This document shows, one piece after another, positions 32,612 through 44,474 of a stretch of 64,000 nucleotides of DNA (position 1 is its first letter; each line of letters begins with the position of its first letter). The notes under the pieces were generated by a model. It did no database searches. It was not told where the DNA came from and worked only from the letters and a program-made list of their open reading frames with translations. The stretch is from Haematobia irritans. Its lineage: Eukaryota; Arthropoda; Insecta; Diptera; Muscidae. The position numbers and the translations under genes were made by a program. The stretch is from positions 267,152,070-267,216,069 of the forward strand of contig NC_134397.1 of assembly GCF_050003625.1 (NCBI RefSeq), given 5' to 3'.

Positions 32612-33388
32612 CTATCTTCGCAAAAGCTTCGCAGCCTTGCGAATAAATTTCTTTAGAGTTGCAATTTTCGAATAAACACCAGGATAATTTCTGTGAGCAC
32701 ATCCATATCCCCATGATACGATACCAACTTGTTTACCTTTATAGACAGCGGGACCTCCAGAATCTCCAGAACACGAATCCTTGATGCCAGGCTTCGAAGC
32801 ACAAAACATTGTTTTTGTTATGCGAGTAACATCTTTGTAAAGCCTTTGGCATTTACCGCGTTTAGTAAGTGGGACTACGACACTTCGCAAATGTCGGGAA
32901 GCTGACCTACCATTTTCCGATGTTAAACCCCAGCCTGAAACTCGAACACGCATACCTTTTCTCAGACGCCCTGAGAAGAGTTTAATTTTTCTTATGTTAC
33001 GTCCTCTCATGCGTCTGTCTAGTCTTAGCAGAGCCACATCATTTGACATTGTTCGCCTGGAATAGGATTTTGGTACGGCCAGTTTAGTTACCCTTCGTGT
33101 GATACCAGAACCTCCAAGCCTATTCGTACCGCCAACAACAGCTAGTCGACTCGGGTTAACTCCAAATACACAATGGGCCGCAGTTAATGCCAAATACTCA
33201 CTGTACAACGATGCTCCACATATGAATTTATTGTCCAGTTTGATGTACAGCATATATGGGGTGTTTGCCACGAAACCCTTTGTGCCACCAATAATTCGAT
33301 TTAGATCATCATCTATACTAGATACCACTGAACTCATATTAAGTGCAAGTAAAAGGAATGTGAAAACTCCGAAATTTTTAAAACGCAT
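32612..33388 (-). CDS. Trypsin-like S1A serine protease 5 (basic, secreted)
   Basis: Single exon, 258 residues from the ATG at 33386-33388 (the frame extends two codons further but only to a GTG). Signal peptide about 1-23, acidic pro-peptide (SIDDDLN) ending at Arg31, IIGG at 32-35. Triad His72 (TAAHC), Asp117 (NDVALLRL), Ser210 (GDSGGP). Asp204 at 189 and Ser205 at 190 match classical trypsin, and SWG at 214-216 and PGVY at 225-228 are canonical. It is the most trypsin-like of the six. It is rich in Arg and Lys, especially between the Asp and Ser motifs and in the C-terminal helix (KKFIRKAAKLLRR), so it may bind acidic surfaces. The extra Cys pair of proteases 2 and 3 is absent. I could not find a convincing TATA box. 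Confidence 0.94.
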   Translation of the reverse strand: MRFKNFGVFTFLLLALNMSSVVSSIDDDLNRIIGGTKGFVANTPYMLYIKLDNKFICGASLYSEYLALTAAHCVFGVNPSRLAVVGGTNRLGGSGITRRVTKLAVPKSYSRRTMSNDVALLRLDRRMRGRNIRKIKLFSGRLRKGMRVRVSGWGLTSENGRSASRHLRSVVVPLTKRGKCQRLYKDVTRITKTMFCASKPGIKDSCSGDSGGPAVYKGKQVGIVSWGYGCAHRNYPGVYSKIATLKKFIRKAAKLLRR

Positions 33389-33639
33389 GTTCACACTTTT
33401 CGACGTTTACCAAAGAAATAATCAACACAAACTTGAAGATAGCTTAGCTAAATATGCAAAAAAAAATTCAAAATATGCAAATATATTAGCATTCCCGTGT
33501 TTCTGTGTATACCCACTACAATAAAATAGAGATGAGGGTATACTAAGTTTGCTATTGTGTTAGTAATACTTTTAAATATCGAAAGTCGACTTTATATGAA
33601 GTATATTCATAGCTATGGTCCTGGCTACTCATAAGAGAT

Positions 33640-34144
33640 AAGATTCTAACTTTTCTTCACCTCAAAGGAGTAAAGATAATGGCGTATGCGGATAACATTG
33701 TTCTGATGGTGTCAGGAAACCTTCTGAACACAATTTCTGATATACTGTATGAGGCTTTACAGTTTCTATTCCGACTCGACAAAGAACTATGGTTTGGGCG
33801 TTCACCCAAAGAAGTCTGAGCTGGTGCTCTTCACTAGAGGATGGAAAACCATCGGCTACAAGGCCCACAATTTCAAGAAACGATATTGGCCCTCTCAAAA
33901 TCGCCAAAGTACTTGGGAGTGGTCTTGGACTCCTGACTAAACTGGCTGGAAATTACAACAGTACGTCTAATGAAGGCCTATGCCGCAATGTACGCGTGCC
34001 ATAAGCTGGTCGGGGAATGCTGGGCAATGAAGATATCCCTCTTTCACTGGTTTTTTACAGCGATTTTTAGACCAGTAGCTACCTATGGACGCCACGTCTG
34101 GTGGACCATTACCATCAGAATCATATAAAAAAATTCAACAGGAT
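33640..34144 (+). pseudogene. Non-LTR reverse transcriptase fragment (YADN)
   Basis: Degenerate plus-strand coding remnant: KIMAYADNIVLMVSG corresponds to the reverse transcriptase active-site box, normally YADD, here with Asn. After a frameshift near 33790 comes LVLFTRGWK, typical of the thumb in I/R1-type elements, then further frame breaks up to 34144, where a family B repeat interrupts it. Its RNase H part resumes at 35992. Confidence 0.65.
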
Positions 34145-35057
34145 AACAAGTATATATGGCCGTAAGTTCGACCAGGCCGAATCTTATGTACCCTCCACCA
34201 TGGATAGCGTAGAAACTTCTACGAAAGACTGTCATCCATAATCGAATTACTTGGGTTGTGGTATCTTAAATCGTTTTCTAAATTGTGAGTTAGTCCATAC
34301 GTGGTAAGGTATGGACTAAGTCTACAAATAATTAGGAATCGATATGGACTTTTGCACGGTACGTAGGGAGCCAAAATTGAAATATGAGGGTCGCTTATAT
34401 GGGGGCTATATACAATTATGTACTTGATATGGATCAATTTTTGTGTGATTGGGGATCGATTTATATGAGGGCTATATATAACTATAGACCGATATGGACC
34501 TAGTTAGGCATGGTTGTTAAAAGCCATATACTAGCACAATGTACCAAATTTCAACTGACTCAGATAAAATTTGCTCCTCCAAGAGGCTCCAAAACCAAAT
34601 CTCGGGATCGGGACTTATATGGACTACTTTTGGTTAAATATCATATATCAAAAGACACCGAAGGTCAAATCTGGGGATCGGTTTATATGGGGGTTATATA
34701 TAATTATGGACAGATATGAACCAATTCCTGTATGGTTGTTGGATACCATATAGTAACATCACGTACCAAATTTCAACCGAATCGGATGAATTTTGCTCTT
34801 CTAAGGGGCTCCGGGGCCAAATCTGGGGATCGATTTATATGGGGGCTATATATAATTATGGACCGATTTCGACACATTTTGGCATGGGTGTTTGAGGCCA
34901 TATATTAACACCACATACCAAATATCAACTGAATCAGATGAATTTTGGTCTTCCAAATGGCTCCGGAGGTCAAATCTGGTGATGGTTTATATGGGGGCTA
35001 TACATAATTATGCACCGATGTGGACCAATTTTTGGATGGTCATTAGAGACCATATAC
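34145..35057 (+). repeat. HINE-like family B, copy at 34 kb
   Basis: Opens ACAAGTATATATGGCCGTAA and the hairpin-like TTCGACCAGGCCGAA, then 'taccctccaccatggata', 'gaattacttgggttgtggta' and about five monomers of roughly 120 bp with 'tatatgggggctatatataa' and 'gaccaatttttgcatggtt'. It is cut at its right end by a mariner insertion. Confidence 0.65.
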
Positions 35058-35059
35058 TA

Positions 35060-35991
35060 ACAGGTTGGCTGATAAGTCCCCGGTCTAATAAAGAAAAACA
35101 CATTTTCTTGTCAAAATTCGTTTTTATTATTCAACATAGTTCCCTTCAGGAGCGATACAACAATTATAACGACCTTCCAATTTTTTGATACCATTTTGGT
35201 AGTACTCCTTCGGTTTTGCCTCAAAATAGGCCTCAATTTTGGCGATCACCTCTTCATTGCAGCCAAATTTTTTCGCTGCGAGCATCCTTTTGAGGTTTGA
35301 GAACAAGAAAAAGTTGCTGGGGGCCAGATCTGGAGAATACGGTGGGTGGGGAAGCAATTCGAAGCCCAATTCATGAATTTTTGCCATCGTTCTCATTGAC
35401 TTGTGGCACGGTGCGTTGTCTTGGTGGAACAACACTTCTTTCTTCTTAATATGGGGCCGTTTTGCCGCAATTTCGACCTTCAAACTCTCCAATAACGCCA
35501 TAAATTAGACACTGTTGATGGTTTTTCCCTTCTCAAGATAATCGATAACAATTATTCCATGCGCATCCCAAAAAACAGAGGCCATTACTTTGCCAGCGGA
35601 CTTTTGAGTCTTTCCACGCTTCGGAGACGGTTCACCGGTCGCTGTCCACTCAGCCGACTGTCGATTGGACTCAGGAGTGTAGTGATAGAGCCATGTTTCA
35701 TCCATTGTCACATATCGACTGAAAAACTCTTGTGTATTACGAGTTAACAGCTGCAAACACCGCTCAGAATCATCAACACGTTGTTATTTTTGGTCAAATG
35801 TGAGCTCGCGCGGCACCCATTTTGCACAGAGCTTCCGCATATCCAAATATTGATGAATGATATGACCAACACGTTCCTTTGATATCTTTAAGGTCTCTGC
35901 TATCTCGATCAACTTCATTTTACGGTCATTCAAAATCATTTTGTGGAGTTTTTTGATGTTTTCGTCGGTAACCACCTCTTTCGGGCGTCCA
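35060..35991 (-). mobile_element. Himar1-like (irritans group) mariner, truncated
   Basis: The plus-strand left end ACAGGTTGGCTGATAAGTCC, after TA, is the known irritans-group mariner terminus. The element is intact from this 3' end back to about 35991, where sequence changes abruptly inside the GRPKE linker. The first part of the transposase and the other terminal repeat are therefore missing: about 930 of the usual roughly 1290 bp. Confidence 0.9.
35127..35991 (-). pseudogene. Himar1-like mariner transposase, inactivated
   Basis: Minus-strand DD34D mariner transposase from the GRPKE linker onward: second helix-turn-helix (KLIEIAETLKISKERVGHII), MDETWL (first Asp), FHQDNAPCH (second Asp), and C-terminal EGNYVE. 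Three separate lesions: in-frame TAA at 35784-35786 and at 35505-35507, and Asn (AAC, plus 35313-35315) in place of the third catalytic Asp in LAPSNFFLFS. The N-terminal DNA-binding domain is absent. It is clearly dead. Confidence 0.92.
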
Positions 35992-36865
35992 TGGAACCTG
36001 TTGCTTCAGTTGGGCAACACCTAAGGACGTACTATATAGCCACTCGGCATGTATATAAGGGCAGTCTGAGATTGATTTTCTCAAGTATATGCGACTGGGA
36101 GGAAAGGCGCATACTTTTTGGGGATCTTAACATTTGTACAGATGGATCGAAAATTAATGAAGGTACGGGTAATGGTATTTACTGCGAAGAGTTAAGAATC
36201 AGGGATTCATATAAATTGGATAGCACATGCAATATCTTTCAGGCTGAGGTATTTTGCTATTGCCAAAGCTGTATTCAAAGCGATATTCAGAATCGATATC
36301 TGTTCCTTTATCGACAGCCAAGCGGCAATAAAGGCCTGGATAATGAGAACATAACGTCGACGGCCGTCAGCTGCTGACGTACAGAGCTTAGGGCTCTCAC
36401 TGAACAGCATAGTGTTACTCTGTGCTTGGTACCTGGACATTATGGAATAAGGGGCAAGGGGAGACAGATGTGCTGGCTAAGGAAGATGCACGCGGCAGGC
36501 ATAAAAAGAACGTCGTTACGGATGGGGGACGAAAGTTATAGACGTTCTTCCCCCTTTATCTTTTTATACTTATAGAGTCAATGTCAATTACAATGATGTA
36601 TGGGAAGAACGATGGGATTTCTCTGGGGGTTGCGAGCAAACCAAGCTGAAATGCATAAACTCTGGATTTCTTAACGATTTATGATATTTGTCGATGGTGC
36701 CTATAGAAGACTCTTACCAGACTCTTTCTGTGTCAACGGACACATTATCTTTTAAAAGAAACAGGATACTGGGTTCTTTGTTCTTTCAGGATATTACGGA
36801 TTTCCGGGAATGTAATCTGAAGAATATACTTGCCTTTATTAAGGCTTCTGGATGGGAAACCTAGA
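35992..36865 (+). pseudogene. Non-LTR retrotransposon RNase H and C-terminal remnant
   Basis: Likely continuation of the 33640 fragment. WEERRILFGDLNICTDGSK carries the first RNase H Asp, NIFQAEVF the Glu, then a frameshift, FIDSQAAIKALDN (second Asp, in another frame), LVPGHYGI (His), many stops, and a terminal ILAFIKASGWE just before a stop near 36863. Several frame breaks make it non-functional. Confidence 0.65.
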
Positions 36866-38671
36866 GACCCAAATGAGACGCAAATGATATGGGTTGATTC
36901 TGGCGGAGGAAGATAGATAATGAAGAGGAAAGAAAGAAAACTATGAGAAACCACAATGGACAAACGTGGTCTAAGTGGAAACCAAATACCTTTCTAAGGA
37001 TTTGGTTTCATCCTCTCTAACCAAACCTAATATTGGCTGGCAAGAAATGTTGAGATGATTTAACAATGTCCGCCTGCCAGTATGTTATAACCATGCTATA
37101 TCCCTCAGTACCTATTGAAAATTACTTCGTCCGTCTTATAGCCGTGTCCGAGTGGTATTTCACATTACGTTGAAACCACTTAGAAAAGCATTGATACACT
37201 CAGAAATGTCACCAGAGGGTGGTATAATTCACCGCTGAAAAACTTTTTGGTGTTCGATCGAAATTGACTTTAAACCTAGGACCCTATGAATACAAGACGG
37301 GCGTGCCAACCGTTGCATTACGGTGGTTGATAATTGCGTATTCAGTCTACTGGATTTAAATCTCGAATCATCTGAAATTTATTTCATAACCTCCCCCCGT
37401 GTTCCCAACAAATTTCAAGTAAATTGACGAAAGAGGAGGGAAAAGATGAGTTCCCTTCCCCGATCAGATATCGAAAAATCATCTATACTGAATTAATTTA
37501 TTCACCTGCTATCAAGTATCTTGTAAACTCCAATTAAATCTATTTTTTAAAAGAATAGAGCACCATCTAAAGTTCAATTCTTTTGAAAAATGGAAGTTCC
37601 CTTCTCAAATCAAATATCAAAAAATAAAGTAAGAGATTTTTGTCTAGATATTTTAGTCAATATTCAATGTTGGGCAAAGGAGAAGTTTTGCTTCGCTACC
37701 AAATTTGGAAAAATAAAGTTGTATATCTATTTCTAGAGTCCATCAACGTTCCCTGAAAATCTCAAGCAAATCGGACGACGTAAGTCGAGGTCGACTTAAA
37801 AATTGACCTATAGATTTTAGAGTTTTTTGTTTTTTGAAAATCAAGTCCAGTTGACTAATGGACTACTAATATTGGTCAATATCGTGTAATCGACTTTTTG
37901 TAGTGATTTTAAATCAATAGACTTTCCTGAGGCCCAGTGGCGACCACCTACATAGTTAAGATATGAAAATGGGTTAAAATATGAAAATGGAAAATAATGT
38001 TCATGATGTGCAGAAGTTCAAAGCCACTTGGTCCGACTTTATGAGCCAGTGTCTTATGATGAAATGCATCTTGTGAATTCCAGAAAACCGCCCGAAAAGT
38101 TTTTACTTAAACTTATTGGTCACTTACTAGCCTTAAGTCTGCGGATATAACACAATTAGTCGGCTAGTGACCTCGGTTAGGTTATGTATAGTGTCAGCCA
38201 ATTATTTTAGGTTCAGTTAGACTATTTGGTCCATTATGATGGAATAAGGTATTGAACTCCTCTTTTATCAATGAAGGATTCTGTGTTCAGCTCAATGAAA
38301 AGGGACCTTATTTTTATAGCCGAGTCCATAAGGAGTAGTGGTCACCAACTTGCCTCTATTCTGCGGATATAATAAAATTAGCCGACGAGTGATCTTGGTT
38401 AAGTTAGGTAAGGTATAGGCTCAGTTAGTTTCATGCCATTCAGTCCATTATGATGGAATAAGGTATTGAACTCCTCTCTTATCAACGAAGGCTCGATTCT
38501 ATGTTCAGCTCAATGACAAGGGACCACAGACTCATATTGGTCACTTTCTAGCCCTTATTCTGCGGATTGAATAAAAGTAACCATTATTTTTCCAATTGTG
38601 TTTCTGTTATCTTTTTTTATAATTTACCTATAACTAACCAACACATACACATATACATACATAACATCCAT
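36866..38671. other. Gene-free mosaic upstream of the protease 6 3' end
   Basis: Contains a diverged minus-strand SINE (about 37130-37335, 'aaccacttagaaaagcattg', 'accgttgcattacggtggt'), family R fragments (37340-37830, 'acaaatttcaagtaaattg'), then two tandem, related SINE tail fragments (38185-38360 and 38390-38535, 'cattatgatggaataaggta' in both). 37831-38180 shows nothing recognisable. Confidence 0.5.
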
Positions 38672-39436
38672 TTATAATAACAAACAGTTCTCAATGAATT
38701 TTCTAACCCTGGTAATTTTGGTAAATACACCTGGATATCTTTTGCGACCACAACCCATGCCATAGGAGATGATACCAATCAACGTTCCGTTATATACAGC
38801 AGGACCACCAGAGTCTCCTGTACAAGCATCCTTAAGGCCAGCTTCAGAAGCACAAAACATGGTCTTCGTTACAGGAATATACTTTCGATATTGATTTTTA
38901 CAATTCCTTCTACCCACCACTGGTATTATGGCTCTACGCAGATGTGAAGCTGGGACCTTAGCAAACTCGCGCCTTAAGCCCCAGCCTACGATTTTAATTT
39001 TCATGCCTTGTCTCATGCGACCCGTATACAATGGAATAGGGCTTATTCGGGGTCCTGACATGGGTGAGAGCAATTTAAACACCGCCACATCATAGTTCAT
39101 ATTGAATAGGGAAAAATTTTTTGGTTTCATAATTTTCTCTACATGACATGTCACACCAGGTTCGGTGAATGTATTCACCCCTCCGACAATGGTTAAATCT
39201 TCCGGTTTGAGGCCCATAATGCAATGAGCTGCTGAAACCACAAAAAACTCCGTTAATAATGCTCCGCCACATATGAATTCCAAGCCCAAAAACACTTGTA
39301 CCACATAGGGATTATTTCCAACGAATCCTCTAGATCCACCAACAATGCGGGCCAGCTGTTTTGGCATCACCTCGGTTGATGAAAATCCACACAACTTGAT
39401 TAGGACAATAAAATATATTGCGATTTTAAGACGCAT
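38672..39436 (-). CDS. Trypsin-like S1A serine protease 6 (secreted zymogen)
   Basis: Single exon, 254 residues from the ATG at 39434-39436 (the codon before is GTG). Signal peptide about 1-21, pro-peptide ending QLAR30, IVGG at 31-34. Triad His71 (SAAHC), Asp116 (YDVAVFKL), Ser209 (GDSGGP); Asp203 at 189 predicts Lys/Arg specificity; SYG at 214-216. Standard disulfides 56-72, 179-195 and 205-229 are possible, and Cys97 and Cys251 are extra. The GDSGGPAVYNGTLIG segment resembles protease 5, while the EFAK stretch after GWG resembles protease 1. An initiator-like TCAGTA lies about 15 bases before the ATG (A at 39450) without a good TATA. It is the last protease of the array and probably active. 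Confidence 0.94.
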   Translation of the reverse strand: MRLKIAIYFIVLIKLCGFSSTEVMPKQLARIVGGSRGFVGNNPYVVQVFLGLEFICGGALLTEFFVVSAAHCIMGLKPEDLTIVGGVNTFTEPGVTCHVEKIMKPKNFSLFNMNYDVAVFKLLSPMSGPRISPIPLYTGRMRQGMKIKIVGWGLRREFAKVPASHLRRAIIPVVGRRNCKNQYRKYIPVTKTMFCASEAGLKDACTGDSGGPAVYNGTLIGIISYGMGCGRKRYPGVFTKITRVRKFIENCLLL

Positions 39437-39987
39437 CACAAAATACTACTGAATTAAATGATTAAGCGAAAATTCTATTCACAACAAATGTTTGAGATCA
39501 TTCCACTATCGGAAACAATCGCAAAATGTTTAACACCAAATTGTGAATAATAAGGTGCGGATACATTATTTGCTCTGATGATCATGTAGAACCTTGGCGT
39601 CAGTTATCCAAATAGATTTTTTTTTTTTAAATTAAATAATAACAACAATATTACTAACACCAACGCAAACGTTATGAAATATTTAATACCTATAAAACAA
39701 AATAACAGAAACAGATGGCCTCCAAAGTGTATAAAACTAAGCACAATTAAATATTAAATTATGTATATTATTCTTCAAAAACTGTTTTTAAGCAACATAC
39801 ATATGGGCATTAGAATATATTTAATAATAATAAAATAATAATTTTGAATAGATGATTAAATAACATAAATATAAAAATACACAAAATAAATAATTAAAAA
39901 TTTATTTTCTACATTTTTAATTTATTTTCTATTAAACACTTTATGAATTTCTTTTCATCTTAAGATAATGCAGAGGAATTACATAAA
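39437..39987. other. AT-rich DNA upstream of protease 6
   Basis: Strongly AT-rich, with several short A and T runs. I see no repeat family, gene or RNA in it. Confidence 0.5.
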
Positions 39988-40088
39988 AATAAGCAAGGAA
40001 AGTCTAAAGTCGGGCGGGGCCGACTATATTATACCCTACATCACTTTGAAGATCCACATATTCGATACCATATCAAATTCGTCAAATA
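39988..40088 (-). repeat. HINE-like family A terminal fragment
   Basis: 'aaggaaagtctaaagtcggg' and GTCGGGCGGGGCCGAC hairpin followed by 'tatattataccctacatc', cut at 40089 by M2 sequence. Confidence 0.6.
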
Positions 40089-40616
40089 TGCTGCTCTCAA
40101 GGCGATAACACATGCTGTTTTTTTTTTCAAATGTCTATTCTCTTGGTTCCGAATGTCTATTCTCTGTACTCCGTATACTCATTCTAATATTTAAAGTAAA
40201 TAGTATTTAGACGTAAGCATATCAAATTTTTGGCCTTATCATAAAACAGTTTTCCGAAACAACATACAAGCGGTTTCACAGAAATTGCTCTCTTTTGATT
40301 CTCTCGCGGTGTTATGTTGATATCTTTCGTCAACCCTCCCGGTTTCCATCTCCATTTCTATCTCTATACTCTCTCTCTTTGTCTGTCGCTCTCTGAATAA
40401 AATATCACCCCATATATACGTTTACTTGAAATTTGTAAATTTTTATATGTTTACATTCACACATATTATTTTTATGAAATATTCATGCCTCAAACATTTA
40501 GTGTTAGTTCAGGAATATTACATGTTTGCACTTAAATATATTGTGTTTAATAATTGTGCCCAAAACACATTTCGTTTATATCGGAACACATGAAAAACAC
40601 ATTTTTCTAACAGTGT
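40089..40616 (+). mobile_element. MITE M2, right part
   Basis: 'tgctgctctcaaggcg' through 'tctattctcttggttccgaa' to the end TTTTTCTAACAGTG followed by TA. It contains CT-rich DNA at 40330-40400. It matches 15990-16374. Confidence 0.6.
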
Positions 40617-40744
40617 ATATATAAAGGCTTTGTCCATACACAATTTGTCAATTGCTCACAAAAAGTCTCGTGTCGATTGATCGAAAGGCTTATGAGCACG
40701 GTTACCACTCGATCCCAAAATAATCTACTGAAATTAGGAGAACA

Positions 40745-41115
40745 TTTTACCAAAAAACTTTGTCAAAATTTTATTTCTATAGAAACTTTTGGAAAAATTT
40801 TATTTCTATTTTGTCAACATTTTATTTCTCTAGACAATTTTGTTAAAAATTTATTTCTTTATAAAATTTTATCGAAATTTTATTTCTGTAGAAAATTTTG
40901 TCAAAATTTTTTTTCTAAGGGCTTTGACCAAAATAAATTTGACAAACATAGTTTTACTCTGTTGGCTAAGTTACACTTGTAGTTTAGTCAATGCATGGTT
41001 TTAAGCTGAAACCAAAAACAACAATAATGATTAAAGAATAAAACCAACAATAACAAAACAAAACGAAATATGTATTTCTTTGACAATTTTTTCAAAATTT
41101 TATTTTTATAGAAAA
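40745..41115. repeat. Minisatellite E, left block
   Basis: 'ttttatttctatagaaactt' type units followed by the conserved core (40930-41070, 'ctaagttacacttgtagttt'). It is interrupted at 41116 by family R. Confidence 0.65.
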
Positions 41116-43018
41116 CTAGCGTAACCCGGCCCGCTTCGCTGCGCCTTCCGAAGCGTATTTGTAGGAACATTTTGCGTTAACTTAATCAACCATATCCTTC
41201 GTGCTGAAAACTAATTCGAAAAGATTTGAATTCTTTCAAACAAATCGGACTACTTGCTTTTTCGTTTATAGGTACAAATACGGCGGATATGCATATGTAA
41301 AACGGTTCGTCTTAAAAAATGTTCTGTATTTAAGTAGTTGGACAAACTTCTACATTTCTTGTGAATTTTAAGTGTGATTTGTCAAGGAAAGGTATCCTTC
41401 TCCTCAACATATCTGAAAATTAAGCACTATATTATAATAACATAGAAAGAATTACTGTTTCCCATCTAATAAATCGGAAAAAGCAAAAGTAGTAAACAAT
41501 TTTACCACATTAACATTTGCTAAACTGTTGGAAAATGATGCATCCTCTGCCAATTTCATGTAAATTTAAGTTCTTTACTAAAAAGAAGTCTGGCAGAAGC
41601 CTCTGCAAAAATCATAAAATTCCCATTTACGGACAACCCTCTACTTTCAATTTAAGAAAAAAAAACACGGACAAAAGGGAACCCTCTCCCCACCTTCGCT
41701 CCACTCTGACCTGATGTTGGACTATCACGTACAATATATTAACATAATTTCATAACTACTCAATGGTCCCTATAAATTCAATCGAAGTAAATCGACAAAG
41801 TTTATTTCAATTTTCCACTTCCCCAACCAGATATCGAAAAATCATATACTAATTTAAAAATCATGTATAAATTTAATCACCTCCTCCTACGTTCCCTGTA
41901 AATTTCAAGTAGATCGGAGAAGTTTAAATTTTGCTTATTGTTTTAAAGGGACGTCACTTTCCCCGATACAATATCGACAAACACCGTAGTGAATAGCACC
42001 CCTAACCTTCCCTGAAAATTCTTGAAACTTTCGTTCGTTCATCACCTTCCTCCACTGCCTTTGTAAATTTCAAGAAAACTTAAGATTTTTTTTTTTTGAA
42101 GTTTTAGAGAAGGACCTACTCCCCGACCAAATATCGAAAAGTGATGTAGCGTATCTTTTGTAAAGGTCCCAGAAAATGTCAAGCAAATTAGAAGCCTAAA
42201 GGGGCTGCCTCTCTTCCGTCCAAATATCACAAAATCAGGTATCAACTATTAATATCGTAACCTCTCCCCAGTCCTCTGTAAATTTCAAGTAACTCGGTAA
42301 AGATTAATTGTTTCTCTGTATGTATTATTTTTATTAAAAAATCAGGAACCTGATATAAATATCATAACCTCACTCATTTTTCCGTAAAATTTCAGTCGGG
42401 GGAGTTTAGTTTTGTTTTCACTGTACTTTAAAAAAAAAGTCGGGCAAAGGGGTGGTCCCCCTCCCCGACCAAATATCGAAAAATAATGTAGCGGATTTTT
42501 GTCTAGATGCCAACCCCAACATTCAATGAAAATTTCAAGCAAATCGCATAATTTTGTTGCAAGTTTAAAAAAGTAGGGCAAGGGGGAGGTCCCCTCCCCG
42601 TCCATATATGAAACCATCAGGTACCCCATATTAATTCCATAACCTCACCGCATGTTCTCTGTAAATCTCAGATAATTTAGAGAATTTTAGTTTTTTCACT
42701 GTACTTTAAAAAAGTCGAACAAAGGGGAGGTCCCCCTCCTATAAGTAGCGGATCTTTCTCTAGATACCAAACCCAACCTTCAATGAAAATTTCAAGCAAA
42801 TCGGTCAACTTTGCTCCAATTCTCAAAAAGTCCGACAAAGGGGAGGTCACCCTCCGCGACCAGGTGTCAAAAAATGAGGTACCCTATTTTCACCACATGA
42901 ACGCCCCCTACGATCTCTGAAAGTTTCAAGTAAATCGGTTCAGCCGTTTCGGAGCCAACTCGGAACATACAAACAAACAAATAAACAAACATAGATTGAA
43001 TTTTATATATATATAGAT
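41116..43018 (+). repeat. Family R repeat inserted in minisatellite
   Basis: About 1.9 kb starting 'agcgtaacccggcccgcttc' and ending 'gttcagccgtttcggagcc', 'acatacaaacaaacaaat' and 'tttatatatatatagatt'. Inside are about six degenerate units of roughly 220 bp with 'cccctccccgaccaaatatc' and 'aatttcaagcaaatcg'. No intact coding frame. The ends resemble widespread arthropod repeats with TATATATAGAT tails; the class is uncertain. Confidence 0.55.
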
Positions 43019-43990
43019 TGTATCAAAATTGTATTTCTTTAGAAAATTTTATCAAAGTTTTATTTCTTTAGAAAATTTTGTTAAAATTGTATTTCTTTAG
43101 AAAATTTTATCAAAATTTAAAATTTTTTCAATATTTTATTTCTTTAGAAAATTTTATCAAAATTTTATTTCTGTAGAAAATTTTGTCAAAATTTTATTTC
43201 TTTAGAAAATTTTGTCAACATTTTATTTCTAAGGGCTTTGCCCAAAATAAATCTGACAAGCATAGTTTTACTCTGTTGGCTAAGCTACACTTGTAGTTTA
43301 GTCAATGCATGGTTTTAAGCTGAAACCAAAAACAACAATAACGATTGAAGAATAAAACCAACAATAACAAAACAAAACGAAAATTTTATTTCTTTAGAAA
43401 ATTTTGTCAAAATTTTATTTCTATAGAAAATTGTATTAAAATTTTATTTCTTTAAAAAATGTTATCAAAATTTTATTTGTATAGAAAATTTTTGAACATT
43501 TTATTTCTTTAGAAAATTTTATTTTTATAGAAAATTTTTTTCAACATTTTATTTCTTTAGAAAATTTTATCAAAATTTTTTTTATAGAAAATTTTTTCAA
43601 CATTTTATTTCTTTAGAACATTTTATCAAAAGTTTATTTCTTTAGGAAATTTTGTCAAAATTTTATTTCTTTAGAAAATTTTATCAAAACTTTATTTCTT
43701 TAGAAAATTTTGTCAAATTATTATTTCTTTAGAAAATTTTATCAAAAGTTTATTTCTTTAGAAAATTTTGTCAAAATTTTATTTCCTTAGAAAATTTTTC
43801 AAAATATTATTTTTTTTAAACAACTTTGTCAAAATTGTATTTCTTTGAAAATTTGTGAAGTACCTCTTAGTTGGAGAGGAATAATTTGCAGAATTTACCA
43901 AAACACCAAGAATTCTACCAATCTACCAAACTGTAAAAAATTTACCTTTTTTGGTAGAATTCTACCAACTGTGGCAACCGTGGATATAAG
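43019..43990. repeat. Minisatellite E, long block with terminal palindrome
   Basis: More than 20 units of 'tttctttagaaaattttatc' type, the conserved core at 43245-43385, and at the end the perfect palindrome TTGGTAGAATTCTACCAA (43951-43968) followed by 'ctgtggcaaccgtgg'. The same end is seen at 14390 and, decayed, near 56345. Confidence 0.7.
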
Positions 43991-44123
43991 CCCGAAAGTA
44001 AACAGCAGCCGACTATATGGGTGTTTAAAGATGAGCCAAATCTAACTAAAGTTGCGCACGAAGCTCTTCCAAGCAAATGATCGGAAAACCTGGACAATGC
44101 AATCGTTGCAATCGTGCCACTAG

Positions 44124-44474
44124 GTTAGGTTAGGTTAGGTTATGTGGCAGCCCGATGTATCAGGCTCACTTAGACTATTCAGTCCATTGTGATACCACAG
44201 TGGTGAACTTCTCTCTTATCACTGAGTGCTGCCCGATTCCATGTTAAGCTCAATGACAAGGGACCTCCTTTTATAGCCGAGTCCGAACGGCGTTCCACAT
44301 TCCAGTGAAACCACTTAGAGAAGCTTTGAAACCCTCAGAAATGTCACCAGTATTACTGAGGTGGGATAATCCACCGCTGAAAAACTTTTTGGTGTTCGGT
44401 CGTAGCAGGAATCGAACACACGACCTTGTGTATGCAAGGCGGGCATGCTAACCATTGCACCACGGTGGCTCCCC
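44124..44474 (-). mobile_element. tRNA-derived SINE copy (13-bp duplication)
   Basis: 351 bp, antisense, flanked by ATCGTGCCACTAG (44111-44123 and 44475-44487). The head read on the minus strand has TGGTGCAATGG (A box) and GTTCGATTCC (B box). The tail has three to four CCTAA units. Confidence 0.9.

Noticed and set aside
39437..39439. GTG codon in frame before the protease 6 ATG (and likewise 33392-33394 before protease 5)
   Set aside because: GTG is not a usual start in animals; the ATG one or two codons later gives the full signal peptide.
42042..42629. Minus-strand frames of 67 and 95 residues with Gly/Pro-rich segments
   Set aside because: They arise from 'cccctccccgacc' units of family R; no promoter, no protein family, not conserved between units.
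43019..43860. Regularly spaced repeats resembling a CRISPR array
   Set aside because: Degenerate contiguous minisatellite without unique spacers, in a eukaryotic genome.
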